Shown: positions 31,396 through 44,220, counted from the stretch's first letter. The stretch: 64,000 bases of DNA from Dendrophyllia cribrosa (GCA_024195265.1 JAJLRJ010000003.1:28942158-29006157), one strand, 5' to 3'. The notes: generated from the letters alone by a model not told the origin. Program-made: numbers and translations.

Positions 31396-31431
31396 GAGTC
31401 GGTGCCTTGGCTCATAGCTAAGGCCCGACTC
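31396..31431. other. Short strong hairpin
   Basis: GAGTCGGTGCCTTGGCT pairs with AGCTAAGGCCCGACTC around a loop of about 3 nt. Its role is unknown; it marks the end of the G-poor segment. Confidence 0.4.
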
Positions 31432-31537
31432 AATAAGATGTGAACCGACTGTACTCTGTCAGTCAAAATCTTTCTATCTTATATTCAGATGCGACCATTA
31501 TGCGTACGCTTAAATCTTTATGTTTATATCCCGGCGT

Positions 31538-31712
31538 AGCCAATCGATAAAAATCGGTACCGATTTATCAATCGATAAATCGGTAAAAATTGGTAAATTT
31601 GATTTGATTGATATCGATTGTATCGATCAATCGGTAAAAATCGATGACACACTCATTTGTTTTATCGATTTTTCTTGATTTTCACCGATTCTTATCGATT
31701 TTTAACGAGTAA
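31538..31712. repeat. ATCGAT/ATCGGTAAAAAT degenerate repeat
   Basis: Many overlapping copies of AATCGATAAA, AATCGGTAAAAAT and their complements occur within 175 bp, giving several local palindromes. Confidence 0.6.
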
Positions 31713-31965
31713 ATTTTTGGCCTTTAAAATCGAGTATAATCGCCTTATTTATTAAAATTAAGAGACAACGGGTGAATAGAATTCTTTTATTCAACACAAC
31801 AAACGTTTACTGCCCAGCTTCACTTTGACTGGCTTTATTTCTCTACGCCAGTTGACTGCGACGTCACATCTGCCACCATTACAACACAAAATGAAAATAC
31901 AGACATCGACGATGATGCTCCCAATAATTGCTACCTGTATAAGTTAAGACGATGTCAATACCAAT

Positions 31966-32259
31966 TTAAAAAAGGAGTTTCCAACCACCTAGATCAGCAA
32001 AATGGATTGGATGCGACTTTCCAAACTGCGGAAACTGGTTCCACGACACCTGTGTTGGATTATCATTCTCAAGCCGGACGCAGCTAAAAGAAGCCGTATA
32101 CTTTTCCCTGTGAATGTCACTATGATGTAGCAATTGAATTATCTGGCAAAACAGCGGCATCAAATTCTCATAAGGACATGCTATGGGATTATGGAAAATA
32201 TGAAAGCACTCGCAAACGTCCTCGTCGTGATGTTTCCGTAGAATAAGACAAGTCCTCAG
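31966..32259 (-). CDS. Possible terminal exon of an unrecognised gene
   Basis: After an AAATTTGCAG acceptor at 32260 the minus strand stays open for 97 codons to a stop at 31966. The frame starts LRTCLILRKHHDEDVCECFH and contains NPIACPYENLMPLFCQII, LLHHSDIHREKYTASF and HFADLGGWKLLF. The balanced composition suggests a real domain, but no family was recognised. No upstream exon was found within the next kilobase. Confidence 0.3.
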   Translation of the reverse strand: MRTCLILRKHHDEDVCECFHIFHNPIACPYENLMPLFCQIIQLLHHSDIHREKYTASFSCVRLENDNPTQVSWNQFPQFGKSHPIHFADLGGWKLLF

Positions 32260-32264
32260 CTGCA

Positions 32265-33150
32265 AATTTGAAAAAAATACACTGCCCACCCTAGTTATGT
32301 TGAATACGAAAGCACATATTATCACATTTCAGGGTTCCTGTCTCTTCAACAAGGCAAAGTATACAAGCAGGCCATCAGCTTCCAGAACTGGTATCACTGG
32401 TAGGTGTATCTCGAGTTCTAGAGATTATTTTTGCGAGAAAATTGAAAGGACTGTTTTGTTATTTCTGTTGCTGACAATGTAAATTTTTTCTGCATTTATC
32501 GTTTGCCTTGTTGTGTTTATCGTTTCGTGTTTCTTGTGAACGTGAAAATCAACTCCTTCACGTTACAAATGGTGAAGTAAAGATGTTTAATTGAATAAGT
32601 ACATTCTGTTCATTGTGTACCAGGGAGCTTATGAATTCACGGAAGACACGAGCAAAACAAATAAACTTAATAAATGCATTGGTACACAGCCCAAATAAAC
32701 TTGTAGATTTAAAATTTGATGGCCTTTGTTCTTAAGAAGCTCGAAATAACAAGAAATGACTTTAATTACCTGGAGGTCATCAATTAAAATTTGTATAAGC
32801 GAAAAAACCTGTCATGCCTCAGTAAACACACCTCTCGGTGAAATCTAAGTCCTTCTTTCAACACATAGCAGGAAAGAAATGCAACGCTGCGCATTCAGTG
32901 AGCCTATGATTCAAACTCCAACTTAAGTGGCCGTCCGCCTAAGATCCTCATAACCAAAATTGGTCATGAAACAGATTTTCTTCAATTCTTGCATGTGAAT
33001 TACACTTTGTCTAGTAACTATAAAAATACATTTCGTTTGGTCTCAAAATGTTTTCTTCAGCAAATTACAGGGGGGTCCCCTGGGGGACCAAATTTGATAA
33101 TTTTTTAGTATGAAAAATGCAAAATTTCCCTAACTTTGGCAACTTCTCAC
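32265..33150. other. Intergenic sequence, nothing recognised
   Basis: AT-rich DNA with no supported feature. A small GGGGTCCCCTGGGGGACC palindrome lies at about 33071-33088. Confidence 0.3.
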
Positions 33151-33631
33151 AACACTTAAGTGGCAGTCCCGCTAAAAGCGGTCCGCTCGATTTCGCGACC
33201 AAAAATAGTTTCCCTTTATTTTTTGCTGGTGAAAAGACTTTGGTACACATGTATGAAATACACGATTCTTTTTTTCAAATTCTTTATTTTCGCCCTGCTA
33301 CAAGCAAAAAACGAATTCAGGCCGTCTCGGCCTTTTCAACGGTGTTCGGAAGACTAAATTTGATGGTTTTTGAGAGGCGCTCTACGTAGAAACAAATGCA
33401 GTTGAAGACATTTTGTTTAGGTCATGTTTCTAAGCTAAACTTGAGTAGTTCACAGGCAAAGTGTAAAAAATTTCAATAAAATGTTAAGCAAGCTGAGGCA
33501 ACTTAAAGACAACCCACTCTGAAGCCTATATTCAGACACTGAAAATGGGGCAAGAACGAGGGAAAATTTCTCAAACGTTGCGGCCTAAACTTGGTTTCAA
33601 AACCACGTCACAGTAAAGTTCTTACCTTATT

Positions 33632-33952
33632 TTATCGAGTTATAAGCTCAAACGTGTGGGTATCTCCCGGGATCGCAAGCGAGAAGAGATTATAATCAGC
33701 CATTGACAGCGTGTTTACATAATTATCGGTCGTGCCAAAGGTCACTTGCATTACTCTTCGGCTCTTCCAAAATGTTTCTATTGAGGCTTGAATTCGATTG
33801 TAGTTCTCCAAGATAAATGTCGACAACTTCTTTAATACTTCTGCGTCAGAATTAGATCGAGAACAGATGTAAAAGTTGCAATAAGTTGAATAATCTTCAT
33901 GGCGGCGACACGGTCCGGGCTCGACAAAGCAAACAACGAGGCCTTTCAGCAT
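33632..33952 (-). CDS. Palindrome-arm ORF, left copy
   Basis: A 106-codon frame includes CRRHEDYSTYCNFYICSRSN, then AEVLKKLSTFILENYN and TDNYVNTLSMADYNLF, then a FELITR end. The stop is followed by an AATAAG|GTAAGA donor-like site, so the frame may be a spliced exon. Family unknown. The same residues occur in the right arm, so selection, recent origin or gene conversion must be considered. Confidence 0.35.
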   Translation of the reverse strand: MLKGLVVCFVEPGPCRRHEDYSTYCNFYICSRSNSDAEVLKKLSTFILENYNRIQASIETFWKSRRVMQVTFGTTDNYVNTLSMADYNLFSLAIPGDTHTFELITR

Positions 33953-34727
33953 GTTTCGGAGAAATCTTCATTAAATCAGTACTTGATCCAGATTCTCTGC
34001 TCCAGTAAAGGTTTTCCACGAACTTGATCCAGATTCTCTGCTCCAGTAAAGGTTGTCCACGTCCCTACAATAAAAAGAAAGTCAAAGTTTATTCTGATCC
34101 ACGATTTTATACTGTTGAAATTCACCCGTTGCGGAAACATAACTTGACCGTGGCATGCAAATATCGTATAATTTGAAAAAAATTAACGAGAACCAGAAGT
34201 TTCACTGCGATACGTGAAATACTCACCGGTGACAGGTTTAAATATATGAATAACTTGAGTTTAAGATTCGTTTTTAAGAGCTACTCGCCAAGCGACAGCA
34301 AAAAGTTTTTTCGCTTGAAAATGTATAGCTTCGAGCACGTGTCTTGTGTCATAACTTGTCACACAATGTTATCAAGGTCGCGTGACAAAGAGTTGGCCGC
34401 GCGATGTCACGGATCTACACATTTTCAAGCTAAGAAAACTTTCTGCGGTCGCTTGGCGAGAAACCCTTAAAAACGAATCTGAAACTCAAGTTATTCATAT
34501 ATTTCAACCTCTCACCGGTGAGTAGTTTACGTATCGCAGTGAAATTTCTGGTTGTCGTCGATTTTTTTTTTCAAATTATATCTACAGTATTTGCATACCA
34601 TGTCGAGTTTAGTTTCAACCACGGGTGAATTTCAACAGTATAAAATCGTGGATAAGAGTAGACTGTGACTTTCGTTTTATTGTAGGGACGTTGAAAACCT
34701 TTAATACTCGTTAGTGGAGCAGAGAAT

Positions 34728-35087
34728 TTGGATCAAGTACTGATTTTGATGAAGATTTCTCCGAAACATGCTAAAAGCTTCATTGTTTGCTTTGTCGATC
34801 GAGCCCGGTGTCGCCGCCATGAAGATTATTCAACTTATTGCAACTTTTACATCTGTTCTCGATCTAATTCTGACGCAGAAGTATTAAAGAAGTTGTCGAC
34901 ATTTATCTTGGAGAACTACAATCGAATTCAAGCCTCAATAGAAACATTTTGGAAGAGCCGAAGAGTAATGCAAGTGACCTTTGGCACGACCGATAATTAT
35001 GTAAACACGCTGTCAATGGCTGATTATAATCTCTTCTCGCTTGCGATCCCGGGAGATACCCACACGTTTGAGCTTATAACTCGATAA
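34728..35087 (+). CDS. Palindrome-arm ORF, right copy
   Basis: A 119-codon frame whose last ~92 residues equal the left-arm ORF. The N-terminus differs because of small indels (KSFIVCFVDRARCRRHED against LVVCFVEPGPCRRHED). The stop is again followed by GTAAGAAC. No named domain was recognised. Confidence 0.35.
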   Translation: MDQVLILMKISPKHAKSFIVCFVDRARCRRHEDYSTYCNFYICSRSNSDAEVLKKLSTFILENYNRIQASIETFWKSRRVMQVTFGTTDNYVNTLSMADYNLFSLAIPGDTHTFELITR

Positions 35088-37555
35088 AATAAGGTAAGAA
35101 CTTTACTGTGACGTGGTTTTGAAACCAAGTTTAGGCCGCAACGTTTGAGAAATTTTCCCTCGTTCTTGCCCCATTTTCAGTGTCTGAATATAGGCTTCAG
35201 AGTGGGTTGTCTTTAAGTTGCCTCAGCTTGCTTAACATTTTATTGAAATTTTTTACACTTTGCCTGTGAACTACTCAAGTTTAGCTTAGAAACATGACTT
35301 AAACAAAATGTCTTCAACTGCATTTGTTTCTACGTAGAGCGCCTCTCAAAAACCATCAAATTTAGTCTTCCGAACACCGTCGAAAAGGCCGAGACGGCCT
35401 GAATTCGTTTTTTGCTTGTAGCTGGGCGAAAATAAAGAATTTGAAAAAAAGAATTGTGTATTTCATACATGTGTACCAAAGCCTTTTCACCAGCAAAAAA
35501 TAAAGGGAAACTATTTTTGGTCGCGAAATCGAGCGGACCGCTTTTAGCGGGACTGCCACTTAAAATTTGATGCAGAGCTAAATTCTACTGTTGTTTGACA
35601 GGTACAAGTCCAGTTTATTATTACAACGTTATAAAAGTTTCTATATCATTGTTCCAAGTAGTTAAACATTAAGAGAGTGTCCACCAGAAAACCAGGCAGG
35701 ACCAGGCAGGAGGTGATAATACTCAAATCACCGATTTCGCTCAAACTTGGCACAAAGGTTGAGGGTTATGAGTAGATACATGTACCAAAATATAAGGTGA
35801 AAATTTTTTATTCTCTCTGAGTTGTAGGGTCCCCCACGAAAAATGGCCATTTGGCACAAATTTATGCATATTAATTAGCTAAATTTATTCGAGTGGTTAG
35901 ACAACAAAAATAGTAGCCTGGGAATAAAAACTATTAAATCGTATTCTATATTGATCAGTCTTGTAGCAAAATGTGTTATTGGAATCGGTTGCTTTGATTT
36001 TCTGCTTTCCTAATACCGAAAGTGAAGGGCATATTTGGTCATTTTCACGAGACGCCAAAATTAGGTCATTTTAGATCTTAATATCTCCAATGGGCAACAA
36101 GCTAACAACGTAGTTTTAATACCAGAGGTAAGAAGTATCTTTATGCTTTCGAAAAGTATAATAAAATGTTTGGGCAACTAAATAGCTTTTTAGTATGAAG
36201 GAATTTTTGCACCTCACTCAACGATTTCTGGTGATTTCATCAAAATTCGGTAATTAAAAACAGTGGTTTACTTTTAATGAAATTGCAAGAAAAAGACAGC
36301 AAATGTTCAGCTAAGCATCGTTCTGCTTAAAACAATGCTAAAATTAGCAAGAAAAACTTTTTTAAGCACATTTCACGAAGTTTGTAAATGAGGGTTTCTG
36401 TCTTTAATACTTCATTTTCAATGCAAAAAAAAAAAAAATCAATGGGACACTTCTCTCCGATCTACAATAATAATAATGAATTTTACTTTCAGGTACAGTA
36501 AGGGACACAAGAAGGCAAAGACTGATATATACATGTCATTTAAGTGCTTCAGACTCCTTGCTAGGGTCCATTGCGATCCGGCCATCCAGTATATTTTTTA
36601 AAAGTTCGATCGCCTATAAATTCAGATCTTCGTCGATATTTATCGCGCAGTTCATCGCTGTTCAGGCTGTTGACTTTGCTATGAGAATATACATTGCTAC
36701 CTTGTTGTAATAGCTCCAGTTTATGCAGTAAGAGTGAGACAAATAAGTTATAAAACCACGGGAGAACCATAAACGCCATCGAAAACTGTCAACATAATGT
36801 TTGGAAAACATTCTTCGCCATTTTGAAGTTGAGCCTGCGTTGTGGTCAGTATGGACAACGGACTACCGGATCGACGGATCGACGGACAACTCGTACGGAC
36901 CACGGACTACGCATAATATAACGGATAACTTGATGTAAAACGCATACAGGATATAAGATTTGGACTGGTTAAATTTTACAGTCGATTTTCAAATATTGAT
37001 TATTTAGAACTGCAGAAAACAGTCCATAACTTAAGATTTGTGACCAGAAAATTCAATACGAAAGAGTCTGGAAAATCGAATAATTCCTTGACCGCTCTAA
37101 AAATAATTCGACATTTGTCTTGTTTTTTTTTCGTTGCTTTTTTTTTGGTTTTGCTTTCATTTTGGTTTGTGGGTGAAACAAAGTATGAGCCATTAGTGGA
37201 TCTAGACTAGCTCATAAGGTCGGAGACAGAAGTAAACATTCTCTGCCATTTTGAATGCCGAAGTTAACGGAAGTTAGCGCCAACAAAATACTAGTTCAAA
37301 ATCGGCTTGCGATTAGGTTTCTACATTTTGTATAACTTAATATACATGCTTATCCTGATTGTGGCATTAGGCCATGAAAAGATACCCCGTTTAAGACAAA
37401 AAGTGATGGAATCGAGACCCCGTTAAGAGACAAGAACCCCATTTTTAGTGAAGTACTCTATCGAGCCGCACGTCTCCGTTAAGGCCAGGTAAGGGATCGG
37501 TAGAAAAGTTATACTACAACTATGTTACTACATAATAGTTAAAAGCATCTAGTTA

Positions 37556-38501
37556 GGGACCGATCGTTTATTACGTCGCAGGGGGGGTTGGTGTTTTTCT
37601 AGGGGGGGGGGGGGGTACAATTCTCAAAACCGCTTGAAAGTGGTGGGTACATTTTTTTAAGATCACTTGAAATGGGGGTACATTTATTGTTATTATTATT
37701 TTAGCTTTTGATTGAAAGTGGACAAAATACTAGGCCCACGCATACAAACGAAGGAAGAAAAACAAGACAAAGAAAAAGAAGAAAAGGATTAAAAATAATA
37801 AAATTAACATTTTAACTAATTTCTCTAAGTGCTTGGGTTGCCTGCGGTGGTTAGTTACCAGGACCTTTCGTTTTCCAAGATGGCGGAAGAAAATGCAGCT
37901 GTTGGTACTGCTGTAAATATAGATTATGATAAGCTTGCAGCCGCTATTTTACGACAACAAGAGTTAAAACAACAAGAAACAATAGCAAACAAGGAAAAAG
38001 AAACTTCACGTAGAGGACAAGGTAGGTTCAATTCATTAATTGTGTGGAAATATAAATCGTTGAGATATGATTTGAAGAACAGACTCCAGCTTTAGCAAAA
38101 CATCTTCATTATCCAGACATTGCAGTGAGGATCTGAGATATTTTCCCTTCACAGAATTTTCGCGAACTTCTGACCTCTTCTCTTGCCAATTCAAAGACTT
38201 GTCTAACTCACAATCGCTCGATATTTTTGTTGCAGCCATATTGAAAGCTATGCAACCAAGCCTCTTCATTCTCAATTCTCACCCAGGCCATTCTCAACAT
38301 TCAACACACAGGCTACCCAAAACATTACATGTGGCAGGGGGGGGGGGGGGGGGGGGGGGGGTACGATAAAAAAACTGTGATTGCATAGGAGGGTATGTTT
38401 TTCTAGAACTGTTTTTTGGGGAGGGTACATTTTGGTATCGGTAGATTTACTTGAAAAAACACCACCCACCCCCCCCTGCGACGTAATAAACGATCGGTCC
38501 C
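37556..38501. mobile_element. TIR element with G runs inside the foldback
   Basis: The ends are GGGACCGATCGTTTATTACG and its exact complement. Both continue through a GTCGCAGGGGGG block, and long G runs lie near each end (37604-37616 and 38336-38361). The element is 946 bp and carries a start-codon exon at 37880. Confidence 0.7.
37880..38022 (+). CDS. Transposon-borne first exon, coiled-coil-like
   Basis: AAGATGGCGG opens a frame reading MAEENAAVGTAVNIDYDKLA, then ILRQQELKQQE and KEKETSRRGQ, ending at ACAAG|GTAGGT. The Gln/Glu/Lys-rich second half looks helical. No second exon was found between the TIRs. It may be element-encoded or a captured host exon. Confidence 0.4.
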
Positions 38502-40464
38502 AATAGTCATATTTAAAAAGAATTCAAAACCGTTTTGGATCTTATTGTTACCTGTATATTATTTACTGCGCATGAGACATGATAGGCTCAAATCAAACCT
38601 TCAGGCATGGAAACAGATAACTTGGTAGGTCGATTGCCTTTTGAATGATTCGTCGAAAATCTTTTTCTTATTACTCTATACTCGAAACTCATCCAAGTGC
38701 AACCAAAAGGCAGGGGGGGGGGGGGGGGTATTGATTGCAACTCCTCCCTTGGGTTTTTGCGCTTTTACAATATTTCGGAAATATTTTATCTATAATACAT
38801 AGCCTGTGATGTGTTATGCAAGATAAGGTAAATAGTTTGGGTTATGACGCTACTAAAAATTCAAATTTATAGGGAAAATGCTGAAATTGAAAATAGTTTT
38901 TGCTAGAGTTGTAACATATGAAACATTAAACATTTTGCTACTTTTGGTATCAAAAGACAAACAAAAGATAACTGTCCTCAAAGAATCATCCGATTTCCCA
39001 GACATTTTGGTTTTGAATTTTACCGGTCACAAATCTTTATTTCTAAAGTTCGAAAAAATCAGTTTGAAAATCGACTGTAAAAAATGATCCAGTCCATTAA
39101 AGCACGATTAAGCTAACCCAGGATAAGTGTCAAATAACTCAACAATTTAAAAAGTTTTCTGCCCTTCAGTTTTGACTATAAACAGAGAATTTTCAAAATT
39201 AACCAGTCCAAATTTTATATTCTGTATGCGTTTTACAAGAAATTATCCGATATATTATGCGTAGTCCGTAGTCGGTCGATCCGGTAATTCGGTAGTCCGT
39301 TGTCCATACTGACCACAACGCAGGCTCTAAAATTTAACTTCAAAATGGCGAAGAATGTTTTCCAAACATTATGTTGACAGTTTTCGATGGCGTTTATGGT
39401 TCTCCCGTGGTTTTATAACTTATTTGTCTCACTCTTACTGGCATAAACTAAAGCTATTACAACAAGGTAGCAATGAATATTCTCATAGCAAAGTCAACAG
39501 CGATGAACTGCACGACAAATATCGACGAAGAGCTGAATAAGGAGATCGAACTTTTAAAAAATATACTGGATTTGGCCGGATCGCAATGGACCCTAACAAT
39601 GAGTCTGAAGCACGTAAATGACATGTATGTATCAGCCTTTGCTTTTTTGTGTTCCTTATTGTGCCTGAAAGTAAAATTCAGAGTTATTGTAGAGAGAAAT
39701 GTCCCATTGTTTTCTGCATTGAAAATGAAGTATGAAAGACAGAATCCCTCATTTACAAACCTCATGAAATGTGCTTCAAAAAGTTTTTCTTGCTAATTCT
39801 AGCATTGTTTTAAGCAGAGTGATGCTTAGCTGAGCATTTGCTCTCTTTTTCTTGCAATTTCATTAAAATTAAACCACGATTTTTAATTACCGAATTTTGA
39901 TGAAATCGCCAGAAATCGTTGAGTGAGGTGCAAAAATTCCTTCTTACTAAAAAGCTATTTAGTTGCCCAAAAATTTTATTATATTTTTCGAAAGCATAAA
40001 GATACTTCTTACTTCTGGTATTAAAACTACGTTGTTAGCTTGTTGCCCATTGGAGATATTAAGATCTAAAATGACCTAATTTTGGCGTCTCGTGAAAATG
40101 ACCAAATATGCCCTTCACTTTCGGTATTAGGAAAGCAGCAAATCAAAGCAACCGATTCCAATAACACATTTTGCTACAAGACTGATCAATATAGAATACG
40201 ATTTAGTAGTTTTTATTACCAGGCTGCTATTTTTGTTGTCTTACCACTCGACTAAATTTAGCTAATTAATATGCATAAATTTGTGCCAAACAGCCATTTT
40301 TCGGGGGGGACCCTACAACTCAGAAAGAATAAAAAAAATTGACCTTATATTTTGGTACATGTATCTACTCATGACCCTCAACCTTTGTGCCAAGTTTGAG
40401 CGAAATCGGTGATTTGAGTATTATCACCTCCTGCCTGGTCCTATCGTGGACACTCTCTTAACTT

Positions 40465-41030
40465 CTATCAACCCACTTTCACAGCTTGTAATAAAACAGG
40501 AAAAATGGGTTCACAAAAATTCCTCTAAACCAAAAGTGGATCGTCGTACAGCCATTTCCTTGCAGCCATAGAACAATAAAGACTTAATCTTAAATATCAT
40601 GAAAAAAAATTGTGCGGCCAGTTGGTTTTAAGACCACGAGGACGCTTTGAAATAACGGTATTTACGAATTTTGCAAATTAGGAACCTCAAATACAGTGCA
40701 AATGTGACCCGAACAATGTTGGTTTCCATCAAAGAAACACAAAAATAATTTCAAACTACAGCAGAATACAAAATTATACTAGTATACATCAGTATACAGC
40801 AGTATTGAAATTGTTGATAGCCTTCAAAGTGCCCATTAACTGTCCTCGATGCAAACAAAATCCTGCAAAATACTGCTTCGTTCAATGACTGCTAATTTTG
40901 CTCGAGAAGTAAGTTTACAAAAGAGTCTTCATCTGTAATTATTAATCTGACAATAAAGCATCAAAAACACGACATAATGCGTATATTGTTAATTCAGAGC
41001 TTACTGCCTTGAACTGAAATCAGTGACTGC
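40465..41030. other. Intergenic sequence, nothing recognised
   Basis: AT-rich DNA without supported genes or clear repeat ends. Confidence 0.3.
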
Positions 41031-41041
41031 CATCTTGGTGT

Positions 41042-41937
41042 TAGCCTGCGTAGCAAGCGTTCCCGTGCGAACGAATTTTTCCGCATTCTGGCCGCGCGAA
41101 AATTGGGGCGAGAGCAAAAAATCGGAGGACGGGGATGGGAGTGGGGAGATGAGGGAACGCTTGCAGGCAAACCCCACGATTTTGAAGAACCCGTTGGCCC
41201 AACAACGGAGCGTCTGATTGGAGCGGCGTGGTAGCCTTGATTGACATTGAATTGGCGTTGAATTCCGGCAAGCTCCAAGTGGCGTGTCGTTTGTGGGAAG
41301 ATCTATTTGCATTTGTCTGATTTGTGGACCGATTCGAGTTTTATTTTGGTCACAACAAAATATAAGATGAAATGAAGCTGAATGATTAGTGCTCGTACCA
41401 TAGAAAAGTCAGAAAATAGCGAGGAAAGCGAAGATCGATTTTGAACTAGAAATAATATAACCGTAAACAAAACACAGCAGTACAGTCGCGTTGAGCTGAG
41501 TAGCTGTTGTGTTATATTTTATTAGCGGGAATTATTTCACCGGCTCTGTTAACCGGTGGTGGATTCATTAAGTCAAAGCAAGCAAATATACGAATATGTC
41601 TCCTAATTTAAGTCGGCATTGTTTTGAAATGGCGAGAAGGTTTATTGATTCCCTGAATCTTTTCAACCGATTACGAAGCGTTTCACTTTTTAAAGGAAGT
41701 AAGATTCTACATCCGGTAATCTGTAATTGGCTAATTTGTTGACAAGCTGTCAATCGGCGAATGAAATCAACCGTGACAAATAGGTGGGCGTTTTTCAAAA
41801 TCGTGGGGTTTGCAGGCAAGCGTTCCCTCATCTCCCCACTCCCATCCCCGTCCTCCGATTTTTTGCTCTCGCCCCAATTTTCGCGCGGCCAGAATGCGAA
41901 AAAATTCGTTCGTACGGGAACGCTTGCTACGCAGGCT
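41042..41937. mobile_element. Mutator-like TIR element, 10-bp duplication
   Basis: Inverted ends of about 140 bp start TAGCCTGCGTAGCAAGCGTT. ATCTTGGTGT flanks both sides (41032-41041 and 41938-41947). Duplications of 9-11 bp and long TIRs suit Mutator-like elements. No transposase was found. Confidence 0.7.
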
Positions 41938-41949
41938 ATCTTGGTGTAT

Positions 41950-44215
41950 GCTTTCATTTGTACTTGCGGCCTTTTCCACACTCAGTCGCTCGTCATTCAT
42001 TTAAATTTTATCCATGCTTATCACTGAGAGTGCTTTGCACGTGAACATTTGCCTGATGTCAACCAATCAGCATTTATTCTTTCGAATGAGGCTACCGTTG
42101 AAAGATTCCAATAATCAATTTAAAACCTGAATTTTGTATGTATTTTGATTTCAATAATGCAATCTGTTCCCGAATAATGAAAGGCATTCCCAAATAATAA
42201 GCGGAACACGCTGAATATTTTCACTGTAATGATTTTAAAAATTCAGATAAAGAGGTTTTGCTCCATAAACTACTTAGGTTTAACTTCATTCCCATTTGCT
42301 GACTGTAATGGGGCATTATCAAAAAAAGGTTAAAAAAATCAGTGTATCTGTTCATACACGTGTACCTGTCAATTACCATGCAATAAAATTGGAGCTAAAA
42401 TGGCATATTACTGTAGTTTCCTTACTATTTTATTAATTTCATTTATGTAAATAAATGAATTACATTTTGTTTACTATTACATTTTAACATACATCTTATT
42501 CCAAAATGGCTTTTGTCTCAATGTTAATTGACCCTTGTTGCCTCAATCGCATCTGCAAAATTCAGAAATTTTAAAACGAGGCAGCAAGGGCCAATTTAAA
42601 CATGGAGACAAAATAATTATTAATTTATTTTTTGCCATTTAAAAATAAGCTGTATTAAGTGGGATGTGGAGATCATGAAATTAAATTAAAGATTTATTCT
42701 TCACATAATTTCCAGATTTTGATGATATTTTTCAGAATTCTAATGAAACCTCACAGATTTTTTGCAAATTATTCACCATAAACACTGTGAACTATTGAAA
42801 AACAATGGGTGGTTTCGGAAAAATATCTGAATCCTCCCCATGGATTGTCATTGTTTTGACTGGAAAAACCTGAAGGCTGAATTTTATAAAGTTTACACCC
42901 AACCTGGAATTTCCAGAGCTGTGGGAGAAGGGGATGGGGGATGGTCAAAACACAAAAGGTCTGTGGAGAAGTGTAGACAAACAAATGAATATGGTTAATA
43001 CTACATTCTACACCTGTCGATAAAGTGTTTTCGTAGCTGCCATGTTGGAGTGAAACAAAATGATTTTCCTTTCCGAGGAATAAATTTCAATTTTGTAGAA
43101 ATATGTTTTGTTTCCCTCTTCCAAATTCACTGCTGTGAAAACACTATACTGGTGTACAATGGAAATACAACCTATAAAAAAAGAGTAAATTGATTTTACT
43201 CTTGTTCAAAGTGCTTACTCAAAATGCTACACACTGAATTTTAAAGAAAGTGGTTCTTAAAAAATTTGGATTTATTAAAACAAAAAATGTAGCTCGTGTA
43301 ATATATACAAAGATGATAACAGTGTATAAAACAACTACTTCAACCTTACAAGAAATGGTCTTGAATTTTAATTAAGCAAGGGTCTAATACAAATACTTCA
43401 ATTTCGCGGGGTTCTTGCTCAGTTTCTTGTTCAACAATCGCACTTTTGTCTATTTCTCTGAAAATAGGACTGTAAATGGAGAGCCTTGTTTGTCAGTAAA
43501 TCCTCCGTCCGCCCAGAAGTTCGCAAAGAACGAGCAGGCTGGTGGTGGGGCAAATATCCCCGCCATTCTTCGTTTCTTCGGACCGATGATTTACGCGGAG
43601 ATCGTGATGGGACGAATTCGCAACTCTTATCGAGTACGAGAACAAAGATGAGATGACTGTAGAGATGTTGTAGCTGAAATATACTTATAAATATGGTCAA
43701 TAAATGAACTTGTTGTACGTATTTTGTGTATTTCAATATGGCCGCTTGGCAAAATTTTTGTTGTGGCCTCAAGGCTGGTCCCAGTTTCTCTCGGCCAAAT
43801 TTGTTTTGTTTTGGTTTGGTTTGGTCCAATCACATCGCTGGAAAATATATATCCAGAAATGGATATGACCCGGACTGTCTGGCAAACAAACATCCTGTCC
43901 GATTTCTGGGATTACTGTGTTAACAACAAATCATACAATAAGGAACGTTTTGTCCTGTCATCACTGATTCAGCAGGAACAAAAGTTTTCAACATGACTTG
44001 GGTTATTTCTATTCTTCTTCACGTTGTTTCAAAATAATTCGCTAATCTATTAACCAGAGTTCCGTATTGTGTAACATTTATTGTTAACCAGTTCGTTGTA
44101 ACATATACACCAAGAGATTCCATGTGGTCCCTGCTATAAAATATACATTTTCTGCATGTATATAGAAAGATCGTGCACATTTTATCAGCCAACACCTCTG
44201 TTTTGCATAATACAT
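41950..44215. other. Repeat-poor-looking stretch, no supported gene
   Basis: Several short frames lie here on both strands without motifs. A poor MITE-like or 3' LINE-like texture is visible near 42770-42990, but the ends could not be set. Confidence 0.3.
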
Positions 44216-44220
44216 TTTAG

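Larger units (their letters stand above)
33160..35559. mobile_element. 2400-bp near-perfect palindrome at TTAA
   Basis: The element is almost fully self-complementary about a centre near 34360. The ends read GTGGCAGTCCCGCTAAAAGC, and TTAA lies at 33156-33159 and 35560-35563. TTAA duplication is known for piggyBac and Kolobok superfamilies. Arms differ little; one difference is a 41-bp tandem duplication at 33981-34062 in the left arm only. Each arm codes the same reading frame (listed separately). No transposase was seen. Confidence 0.8.
35673..40457. mobile_element. 4.8-kb foldback element at TTAA
   Basis: Inverted arms of about 1.35 kb (35673 to ~37000 and ~39060 to 40457) start GAGAGTGTCCAC and are flanked by TTAA at 35669-35672 and 40458-40461. 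Both arms hold a broken ATGGCGAAGAATG frame with SHSKVNS...DKYRRR. The middle contains another TIR element (37556-38501). It lies 113 bp from the 2.4-kb palindrome. Confidence 0.75.
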
